The position numbers and the translations under genes are program-made. Below the pieces are notes generated by a model, which worked only from the letters and a program-made list of their open reading frames with translations, was not told the origin of the DNA and searched no databases. A stretch of 59,891 bases of DNA from Acanthaster planci (taxonomy: Eukaryota > Echinodermata > Asteroidea > Valvatida > Acanthasteridae): contig NW_019091377.1 in the NCBI RefSeq assembly GCF_001949145.1, forward strand, positions 716,201 through 776,091, in the 5' to 3' direction. Position 1 is the stretch's first letter. Each line of letters begins with the position of its first letter. Below, piece after piece: positions 36,001 through 48,000 of the stretch.

Positions 36001-39000
36001 CACCTACACCATCACCCAGAGGGACTTCATGAGCCAACACTGGTAAGCCGAGACATACGTGCCTTGTGTATGAGCTTACAAGGGCAGGGCACTGCCCCGA
36101 TACCGAGGACTTGGGAAGGGCTCAAGTTCATGTGGTTAGATTTTTGGAATTTCAACAGAAAAGGGTCTGCGAGGTTGAGCCTGACTTTGTCATTCAAAAG
36201 CCTTCCTTTTCATTTCCAATTTAATAGATTTTGCACTTGAATGGTTGGACCAAGAGCCATTGTTACAGTGTGTCATTGGTTTCATAAACTACGTCAGTGT
36301 CACTTGTTAAGAGTTTCTGCATATGAAACTAGTTCACTGCATTTTGACATTTCACTTTCTTGATTGAGGGGTCACTTGTGTAGCAAGACGAACATTTTTG
36401 TACCCAGAGTCTCAGCATTTCATGAAACCTGTGCCTGTCGGAATCGCAGAGCCCTGTGTACCTGAGCAAGCCACTTTACCAAAATATGCACTCTCCGCTC
36501 AAAAGTGAAAACAGGCACTAAAATGTGCCGGGTTGGATGTGGTTTTCACATAACTTCCCCTGCTGAGAACTCTGGGCAAGTTTCAGCAGCAACAGTCGTC
36601 AACCACTGGTCAATTTTGTCCGGTACCCAGGATATGTTTTGTACACAGGTTACCAGTGAAATTTCACCTGTGGTTGAGGAATTATTGCTCAAACATGCAC
36701 CTCAGTGAGCTTGCAGTTGCTAATGTAACAATTTTGCTTATTCACAAAACTTCCCCTGCCAAGAACTTTGGGCACGTTCGTGCAATAACCAGTCATCAAC
36801 CACTGGTTGATTTTGCCCGGTACCCAGGATATGTTGTGTACACGGGTTACCTGGGAAATTTCACACATAATGGAGAAACTGTTATCGCTCAAACTTTATG
36901 CCTATTACATTCAAAGTGCAAGCGGCATCATGTATTTTTTTACCTCCTGTCAGGTATCACTGTCACACTTGCAAGATGATAGATGGTGTGGGTATCTGCA
37001 CGGTGTGCGCCCGCGTCTGCCATCGTGGGCACGAGGTCGCCTACGCCAAGTATGGATCGTTCTTCTGCGATTGTGGGGACAAGGATGACGGCTCATGCCA
37101 GGTGTGTTACAAATTTCTTGCTCATAGAAACTTAGTACTCCGTGGATGCATCTACATACGTGTAGAATTTGTTGTTGTGGAATTAGTGAAATATGTGATC
37201 CACCAGTTGTGGATTGAGAATGTTGCTTTTGTATTTTGTAACTTTAGTTGAATAGTCAAAGGGGAAATTTTTTTCGAGAATTGAAAAACAAAACTTTGTT
37301 ACTTTTTTGAGTAGCATTGTGTTTTCCCACAACTTTGTATAAAATACACTTTAAAGAGCAAAGTCACAGTGTATAATGTTGATTCACTTGTATCGTTGTA
37401 CGTAGCTTTTGCCTTTTAGATGAATTTAAATGGAGGATGTTAACATTTGTGCCCAAAAATGAGAATGTTGAGTTGATGAGTTTTCACTTGTTTTTGCAAG
37501 TATTAAATGGTAGCATTTCTTTTTCGTGATAGTAGACAGTTTTGAAATCATGAAATTTTACAACCTATTTAACAAAGTAATCCTAACCCCCGAAGGTGTA
37601 TGTAAAATCACCGAGGTGAAAAATGTTGATGTCTACCTAAACCCTTAGGCCCTAGTCAAGCGCACCCCGGGCTCCAACCTTGACTCCAGCATGTCCAACA
37701 CGTCCATGACCTCCCCGTTCTCATCCGTGCCCTCGGGCGCCGACGAGAAAACCCGCAGCGCTTCCGTTGGCGCCCTGCGTCGTCACCACCACCACCAGCA
37801 GGCGCAGTCGTCACACCAGCAGCCGGGAGGGGCTACGCCCACCGCCCCCTCACCGACGGACCGTCCCCAAGGGGGCATGCTGGGCCTCGGGGAAGCAGGG
37901 CTAGGGGGATTGCCGCTGATGATGATGACGCTGATGACAGGAGAGGAACTGACCCGTTTCCACCAGATGCTGGCCAAGCAGTTGATGCATTCCCAAGACA
38001 TTATTTTGAGTCTTCTGGTAAGAGCGTCACTAATATATTTCACAACTTTCATAGACTGGTAACTACAAAAGTTTTCCACCAACAAAAGCTATAGATGAAC
38101 CACTTTGAAAAGTAATCGTGGGAAGGACGAATTGTCAAACATCACAATTACCGACTCCAGTCTGGTTTTGGAATGGCACTTCACATTTCTCAGGACAGGA
38201 CCCGTGCTCAAACATCTGAAGTAAAAGTAGTTGGAAAGAGTTCCTATCTTCAATTTTCTTTGTCCTTCTATTCATGTATCTTTCTCGATGCAGGAGAATG
38301 GTAGCACAGCGGTCACGGTGATGGAGTTGCTACAGTACCTGCTGAGTCCCATCGAGGAGCACTGCAATCAGACCTCAGCCGTCGGGGCCACCTCCAGGGC
38401 CCAACAAGCCCTGAGAGACCTGCACATGCTGGACAAGACCACTGAGTCTACTGAGCAACTCATGGTGAGTCACTCACATGCTCACTCTCTTACTCATCCG
38501 TGTGAAAGTTATGTGCTTATTTTGGCTATTTTCATGTTTTTGTCTAGTTAAGGAAAACTATGGGTAAAAAATAAACTCACTTTACTCGTATGGTGAGTGC
38601 TTTGATATTCTCAGCTGATTTGTTTTGCTACAGAGTCCTTGAAAGTTTCTTACCATTTTGTGATGATAAACCCACCCCACCGTTCCCTAAAACTGGTTTT
38701 CAGAGAAGCAGGAACTGTGTTGGACCCGGACAGGTCCAAGTGTTCACCATTTGCCCCACATATACCTTATTCATTCACACAAGGACTTACGTGCCAGTCA
38801 ACCCACTCGCATTAAAGATGGCTTCGGTCCACTGTACAGGGACCAGTTTTACTGAAATGTGCCAGGCACGGAAATTTTGCAAAGCAGAAAAAAATGTGCT
38901 TAGCAATTACAGGTTACTAGCTAAAACCTCATGGATTGTGTATTGCTTCTGAGTTGTCCTTAGCTGATTTCTGCTCAGCATAGAAGAGTGAAATATGTGT

Positions 39001-42000
39001 GCTAAGCATGTTTTCTAAGGAAAACAGGAAACCAATAGAAATATTGATGTCCCTGCCGTGCTTATGACGGTACACAGTCACACCTTTGACAGTTTTTGTT
39101 TCAAAGCTAGATGATGCCTGTACTCTGATGAAATTGAATTTGTGTTACGAGATGCCCATCTATTCTGTCTCGACGTCAGGTGCCAACCCTGGGCTCGCAG
39201 GAAGGTGCCTTCGAGAACGTCCGGGCCAACTTCTCCGGCGACCAGGGCCAGACTATCCGTCAGCTGCTGGGGGCCCACATGCTGCGGCGGGTGGCCATGT
39301 GCTGCCTGGCCTCTCCCCAGGGCCGGCGCCAACACCTGGCCGTCTGCCACGAGAAGGGCCGCATCACCGTGCTGCAGCTGTCGGCGCTGCTGAAGCAGGC
39401 CGACTCCAGCAAGAGAAAACTGACCCTGACGGTAAGCTGCTTCGTTTTTTCTCATCCAGGTTTAGATTTCAAACCCCAACCAACCCTCTCTTCCACCCCA
39501 GGGGTTGAAGAAATCAGGGTTGTGGTCGGAACATCACAAGAGCAGATAAAAGACCAATCGTAGGGCATGCATAAGTCCATTCACAGGTGATGCAATGATG
39601 AATTATGAAGGAAAGCCTTGTGAGCAGTTAGTCTATTAACTGGTGACTCGGCAAGTTTTTTGCTGGTCTAGTGATGATCTGAACTATTGTACCAGTGGAA
39701 AAATAGAATAATGATGAGTAGATTAATTGGCTCTGAACAAATATCTAAAAAGAGTGTCTGAAGGGGAATATTTCTATTGTTTACAAGTATCGATATATTT
39801 GTAAAACTCAACTTCTGAGGGGATCCCTAGAATGTTCCATTTTTGTAGGGTGCAGTTCTGTGTTTCCCATTGTTTCCTCCTGTTTGAAATTTGAATATTC
39901 TGATAACAAGTGTGAAAGGTGAGAGTTCCATTGTGTTGTTTCATTCTCCTCGCAGCGGTTGTCATCTGCTCCGGTCCCCTTCACTGTACTCAGCATCACC
40001 GGTAACCCAAGTAATGAGGATTTCCTTGCTGTCTGTGGCCTCAAGGTTTGTGAGATTTCGCCAAGTTGCAGGATTTACAGGAGAACCTGTTTAAATTTAA
40101 ATTTTGTTTTTAAAAATCATTCTAAAGAATGATATGTGGAGGTCTCTATTATTAGTTATTGATAGTTATTGATACGCTGATAACTGTTCACAGATTTTGT
40201 TGCATTGATTATTGATTATCAATTATGGATTTTTATGCATACCAGGACTGCCACGTCTTGACTTTCACCAGCTCAGGGACCGTATCCGATCACCTGGTTC
40301 TCCATCCCCAACTCGAAGCTGGTAACTTCATCATCAAGGCTATCTGGCTGCCTGGATCCCAGACCGAGCTGGCTATTGTCACTGCTGATTTTGTCAAGGT
40401 CATTGATGTTAACTTGATTTATTTTTTTTGGGGGGGGGGAAATGACAAACGTTAACCCACAGCATCGTATAATAGCTTTGTGATATTTAACTTGGCGCCA
40501 ATATGTGATGATCACTCCAGATTCAGTATAAAATAACTTACTACAGCTAAAGGTGTGGGTTGTGGATCTCATGCAGTTTTCCTGTCGGAACGTTCCAGAA
40601 ATTCCAAGGTCTGACATGCTACTTAAATGAAGTCTTGAAGACTCATATTAAACAAAGTTTTACACTTTCTTTGTTATTTTTTCCCTGCAGATTTACGACT
40701 TGTCTCGTGACGCTCTCAGCCCGTGTTTCTACTTCCTCGTCCCCAGCGGCAAGATTCGAGATGCCTGCTTCGTCTTCTCGGACGAGGACACCCGCACGCT
40801 GGTACTCATGTCTTCGGCTGGTTACCTGTACACTCAGCCCATGGTTGAAGCCAGCGAGGCCCGGCACGGGCCGTTCTATGTCACTAACGTGCTGGAGGTG
40901 AAGCATGACGAGCTAAAGGTCTGTGATTGGTCAAAGCATTTACCAATCAAAAGTTGCTGTTCACATTTAGCAATGCTGTATTAGGCCACATGAAAAAAAT
41001 ATAAGGTCAGACTTTTTTAAAAGCAGTCAAAGAACCATTTTCAAGTTCCTCCAGGACAAAAGAATTGATGAGATTCTGTGGGTTTTTGTTTGTCGTGTGG
41101 ACAGGATTCAGGCGGTCAAGTTGCTGGCGGTGGTGTCTCCTGTTACTACTCACACACCTTGCAGTTACTCTTTTTCAGCTTCTCACAGGGTGAGTACTTT
41201 CGTTGCCAAGTCTGGGAACTCACATAAAAGTTTACCAACTGTAAACATTTGTCTACTCTTGATAACTGTGTTTATGTGTTGTTAATGTGATTGAGACATG
41301 GTCTAATTCTCTCTTGAAATGTTCAGCACAGCAAATTTATAACCATGTACTTTTCAAGCACTGTCACCGCTACCCAATCAGTTCTTGATTTGGAGAAGTG
41401 ATTGTGATAACATGCCTTGCTCAAGGACATGACTCAATCTGTCAGTGATACCACTCTACTGATTTCTGCTTGCAAGCACCTGTCCACTGCGCTTTCGCTC
41501 CTGCCTCATTTCTCCGTAACGCTTATCACAGCTGTTTCACATCAGGTGGCGTCAGCAGTAAATCTTACTTCTTGTCAAATTTCCCCAGGTAAATCGTTCT
41601 GTGCGTCCATCAACAAGCAAGTCACCGAACTGGGGAAACTCTTCCCAATTACACTGAAGAGGTCAGTCAAGAAAAGAGAGAGCAGAGAGAACGCTGTCAT
41701 TTCACTGCTAATTTGGTATTCCTTCAGAGTACCGATGAAAAATGGGTAAAGTACGTTATAAGGTGCTCATCTTAAGTGCAGGTTTATACCAAGTGCTTCT
41801 CTTTCTATTTATTTGACCACCCAGTAATGGCAGCAGTGGGGGTAAGGCTACCAACCCGCCAGCCCTGTGCCAGTGGAGCGAGGTGTCCAACCACCCTGGC
41901 TTGGTCTGTTGCCTGACTCAGACCACCAGCATCCCCGTGCTGCTGATGGTGGAACCGGACTGTATCCGAATCCAGGAGATCAAGACGCTACCAGCCAAAG

Positions 42001-45000
42001 CCAAGGTATGGAGCTCAATTCCCAACAAATCATTTTGGAACTACAAACAAGTGCATGTCTGATTCTCCAGATTCAAGTTGAGCTGATGCCCTTTGAAGTT
42101 CACCCTCGATATTTTTAAGAATACTGCAGCAAGGACGTTATCAAGCGACATCTGTAGCAAGTTGCTTAATGTTAGTTTTGGCCAGTAAATTGAGCTCGTG
42201 GTTTGAAATTTAAACTGTCAACCGATTGTAATTGATTTTGGACATAGCTGTGGGCCAAATACCATCAAGTGTGACTGTTTCAACAGTGTTTGACTGTACA
42301 ATGCTGTATACAGTGTTTGTTTGCCACTTACTACTCTCTTGTCCTCAGAACAGTCCCACACTACCCTCCTATGCGAGGACATCAACGAGTGTGAGGACTC
42401 AGTTGACAGTGGATGTCTTAGACATACCTGCTAATTTTAATTTAATATTGAGGTACAAGATATGGTTGCCATTCTTCGCTTTGTGTCCTCAGATCATTAC
42501 TAGTCCACTGTGAGGACATCCATCTGGTATTCATGCCTTTCCTGCCCTGTTAATTGTGCGTGTTTTTTAACCTCCAGGTACAAGACATGGTGGCCATCCG
42601 TCACTCCTCATCCTCAGACCAGCACCGCACCACCCTGATCCTTCTGTGCGAGGACGGCAGCCTTCGGATCTACATGGCCAACGTGGACCAGACGGGTTAC
42701 TGGATGTCCAGCCAGTTCCAGGCCACGGGAGCCATCAGCGCCCTCAAGCCCATACGCAAGAAGAAAGTCACCAAGTCTGGGTCAAGTATGGCTCTTCCAA
42801 TCCATTTTTCTAAAAGTTGCAGTTATTGGGTGTCAAATTAAAGTTGTTTATCGATGGAAGCCGAACTTTTGATTGTCTTAGAAATCCAGGATGTTTTTAA
42901 GTTGTCAGAATATTTACCTGTGAGAAAGAGGATTGTAAAGATCAAAATGTCCAAATGCCCAAAGTAGATTTTTAATTTTTTGAGTTATAAATTTGATGAG
43001 AAAACCTTCAAGGAATGAGAGAGGTGAAGATGACGGTTCTTGTTTTAACACTTAGCTGGTCGTCCGTCCGGTGTGGTCACGTTCCCCATCGACTTCTTCG
43101 AGCACTGCCAGCCCATGAACGACGTGGAGTTTGGCGGCAACGACCTACTGCAAGTATACAACGTGCAGCAGGTCAAGCACCGACTCAACACGACAGGGAT
43201 GTACGTCGCTAACACCAAGGTAAGCCAAGACACGATTCCTGCTTTGAATGTGAACCGGCAGGATCAAGCCTGTCAGCTTCACGGCCCTTCAAAATCCTCC
43301 GCTAACCTTCCTTGCCTTTCTGATCTCTTCAAACTTTGCCCAATTGCTCTTGCCTAGAGATTTAAAGCATTCCTTTTGAAACTCTATAAAGGTGCCGTCT
43401 GCTAGAATGGTTACCACATTCCAATTTTATTTGTGTCGTCAACTCAGAACTAGAAGTTTGTTGGATACTGTCACGTTCCACTACACTGCCCGTATTTTCT
43501 CTACCAGTACTTCAGGATATGATGAGGCTTCAAAACCCCTCACATTAGAAACATCAAGAGGGCTCTGTGAGATATTTCATGTGAATTTCAAGTTGACGAT
43601 AATAAGGATAAGCCTTGGGCATTTGTGTTAATCTAGAGTGTTGGAAATAGGAAAATCAAGAATTAGCATTTTATTTTTGTCTTTCAGCCCGGCGGTTTCA
43701 TGATTGAGGTCATCAACAACAACTCGTCCATGGTGATGGTTGGTATCCGTGTCCACGTCGGTGCCCAGTCCATCGAGCGTGTGCCTTCCTACCTAGAAGT
43801 CTTCGGCCGGAGCACCCAGGTCCAGGTAATTATTGTTTCAGATTTCACTGGATTAGGCCCCTTCAGAGAATCACTTCACTTCAGTCTTTTGAGTTCTGTT
43901 TCCTGCTTTATTTCGTTGAAAGGATGTGATTCCAAGTTCCATTTCCTTTACTTCAAAAAAGCTGTCTTGATGTTTTTGGTTGTCAGGATTCCTCTCAAAG
44001 TTTGAGCATTCTTTACCTGCTTTGTGCCTAGTTTGGGATCTAATTTCACCTGTTTGTTGCTTTTCCTAGCTGACATCTACGCGCAATCGATGGTTTGACA
44101 TTCCCTTCACCAGAGAAGAGTCACTCACTGCTGACAAGAAATTCACGCTCTTTGGTAAGTCACAGAGCAACAGCACCTTAGTCACACAAGTTTGTCATTT
44201 CTGTACTTTGACAAGCAACCAACCAAATGGTGTTGCGATGGCATGATCACGTAGAAATATTTATGAGTGAATTTATGAAATACAGAAGTGAATTTGTCAG
44301 GCGCTTAATTGTGTGCGTAAAAGTTATTAGAGCGAGAACCAGCACGTGAACTAGCATGCGCACAGACTCCACTCATTCACATTACACTTCCCCGTCCAAA
44401 TGAAATCACGCTTTGGTACCCTGTAGCGCTTTATCATTCATGTCACAAAGCACTTCACATTTAATACCCCCTGCTCGCTGGGCAACCCGATCAGTTTCTG
44501 CAGCAGCTTGTGGTCAGTGCAATTTGATGCCCATTTGTACTCTTAGTTGGCGGGAGGCGATTGTGGCTAAGCGTCTTGCCCAAGGAACACAAATGTCATG
44601 GTACCTGTGGGGTTTGGATCCACGTACTGTCGCACGTGAGGCAAACATCAGAATGATCAGACTGTCGTACTCCAACAAAACACACGAGCGAAATATGTTA
44701 CTATAGCATTTTCACCACGAGGGTTTCTGACTTTAAAAGTTAAATGGGGTGTACTTGTATTTTTTTGTGTGCAGTTGGTCCATCGGTCGACCCAGCCGGT
44801 GTCACCATGGTGGACTCCATCAAAGTCTACGGCAAGACCAAGGAGAACTTTGGCTGGCCGGATGACCCGCCTGATGACTTCCCCTCCACCAGCGGGGGTG
44901 GGGCCAACCTCCCGCCGACCTCCAGCAGCGCCGCGCCGGCCGCCGAGACGGAAACGGCCACCGTGACCGCGGCTGTCGCGACCACCACCCTGTCCAGCCT

Positions 45001-48000
45001 GGACCGGCTGGTGGCAGCATCACTGGAGGTGCTGGACGGGTTCGTGTGTCTGGTTAACATGGAGGACAAGGTAGGCTGCACTGGATTTTCTACAGAAACC
45101 CTTCTTGAAGGAAGATTTCTGCCTGCAAAAAAGTTCTCTTTTGAGAATTGCATCTTGATCAATTTTTGGGCTCAAAAGCATAGGGGTAAGTCCCTTGGCA
45201 GTGGGAAATTTTCAGGTTTTTAGAAAATTTCACAGGCAATTGGCATCAGTGGATGTACAGCTACATGCTGTCACATTTCTTACTACCTTCTCTGAATCCA
45301 CTGTGGGCTTTTCCAATATCCGGCTTTGACCCAGGCTTTACCTGACTTATAACCCCCCGGACTGTCAAGTCTTCACCTCAATGAGTCTGGTAGTACCTCA
45401 GGAACTTTTAAATATGCGCGACAGAGCAGAGTCAGAGGGAGTTTAATTGTAGAGGGAAGCGAAGCCAAGTGTTGTGGAAAAACCACCTTACATCTTCATT
45501 AGAGTGTTCATATCAGGGTGTCGCAAACTGAAGAGGGCGCTGTTTAAACTAGTAGCCAGAGCAATCAAAGAGCACTTCAGGCCATGCCTGAATGCCTGAA
45601 TGCTGTGGCTGGGATTAACTCATATGTCCATGGAAAGTGGCCGCAGCCACTAGCCATGTGGCTTCTATAGACACAAATGTTATTTCAAGCTGTAGCCACA
45701 ACTTTTGAACACAACTTTACTTTTTTGATAATGGGGGAGAGGGTTACTTTGTTCAAACAGTCCATTGTGCGTCAAATTTTCTTGGTTTCCATTGATCAGA
45801 AGTCATCTATTCTCAGGCTGTCCAAGACTAAGTCCACACCAACTAACTTCAAGTGCTTTGACCTTTTTTGATTTCATGAAGGAGACAATCAAGCAGACCA
45901 TTCAAGACCTGGCCACTGAGCTGTTGACCCTGCCGACGCCCTCTAGTGTCCAATCTCATGCCAAGTCACTGCTCTCCACCATGCAGCCATCCAGTGTGGC
46001 ATTCCACAACCACAAGGCAAGTCAACATTCAAATTTTGAAGATTTTTTTGTATTCCACTGGAAGTTGCTTTAGGATTGGCTCAATGGGGACTTGAATAAT
46101 TTATATTTTATAGCAATGACTAAAGGTGATGATTATATGCGTATTATTGAACAGTTTTTGACCACCTTCAAAATTTTGACACACCAAATGAAAGCTGTGT
46201 TCTAAAGGACTTGACAACTCCAAAAGTCCACTTTATCTACAGAGCAGGTAACGTTTTCAGAGCGTGTTGACCCAACACCATATGTAACACAATGAAGCCT
46301 TTCTCCAACTGCGCCTTCAGTGCAAGACGTATGACTTAGGCTGCATCCGAATCACCTGTCTAGAGCTAGGTCTAGGTCTTCACTCCATTGGAAATGCGTG
46401 GAGACGCATAGACAATAGACCTAGCCGTAGCTCTGGAAGCCCGTTTCAGACACGGCCGTAGCAAAAGGAAGGCTAGAATATAACGGCCACTTGTATCAAA
46501 ATTACCCCTGAATGATATCATGCCGACGGTTAGCGACTGTGTCGGTCCACAGGATCAAGCCCAGCTGCAACGCGTTATCCAGTGCCTGGCTAGTTCCCAG
46601 AAACCCCAGCTGCGGGCACAAGCTGCCCCTTCGTGCCAACCCGACAGTCAACAACAGCAGCACCTTGATCCTGAAGCCTACCAGCGTCTTGTCGTGACGG
46701 CACGCTCTGTGGCAGTGGCTCGCCCAACAAACCTGGTGCGGTTTGCCGACACCTGTGAGACGTTCACGTCCAAGGAATCAGGTAGTGGACTCCATTGAAC
46801 ATTCAATGTCTTAATTTTTTTTTTTGGTACAGGTTATAAGCTTCTGCTAGAAGTTTCTAATCACCACAATTATACAGTCTTTGCAAAATAAATAATCACA
46901 GTTTTTGCACAGGAGTGAAAATCTTGACAGAAAATGCAGTCATAGGAACATACTATGGTGCCTCTTTTTTCACTAGACTTTTCAGTTGCTCCTCCAAAGC
47001 CAATTCATTTCAAAAACAAACACAACATCACGTTCCTGTGAATATTCTCCCTCAAAGAGACAGTTCAAACCTAGAGATGTACCTTTGGAAAGTGCACTGT
47101 CAGGGTTGTAACAAACGCAAGTCAAAACCTTGCACCGTTACGCAATGTCTGCTCACGGTACAAAGCCTACAGAATTAGATAGGGACTGAATGTCCAGTCT
47201 GCTCGTTAGCCTCGGTGGGTATCAAACCTGTCGTGGCGTCAACCCTACCAATGTCTTGTCTGTGTCTGCCTTCACTGAAGATCTGGAGGTGACCAACCTA
47301 GAGGCCGAAGCCGAGGATGCCACCATGGAGCCAGCCAGCAGCCGACTGACCGGGCTGACGGAGCAAGAGTCCAAGCACTTCCTGGCCCGCATGCTAGAGG
47401 CCTTCTGGAGGTTGCATAGCTCCAAGCCAGCCAACGCCATGCTGGCACCTGCATGCTTACCAGGTCAGTAGATGCCCCAATGACATGGCTATGTCCAGGA
47501 GTAACACACACCTCTATGGACAGTTGCAACAGCCACTAGCCAAGGGTTTCCATAGGCATATGCATCATTTCAAGCCGCAGCCCTAACTCTGGGACTTAGC
47601 CTAATTGCATTAGCGCAGTGTAGACTAACAAGGTTTTTTCCTTGATTACTTTCAATCTTTACTTTTGAAGCTAAATAAATATTTTTCAAACCTTGGCTTC
47701 ACAAACAACAAATAAGTACTTTCTTTGCATAAAGGGGAGCTGTGTCAAGTTTTCACGTCTCCATTCAGGAACTAAATTCATGAAATTAAAGCTTCGAGTG
47801 GAAGATGAGGACCAAAGCAAAATTAAGAAAACCCTCAAAAAGAGTTGGTGAAGGGCAGCGATTCACTGGTCCCCGTGGCTATTTATTCAGCTATGCTTAG
47901 GCACCAGCGAGTACCTGGAAAGGCCGGTTCAGCCCTGTATGAAGAGCCAAATGATCCCAGTAAATTTAGCACAAATTTGGAGAAAACATCACGCAGAAAA

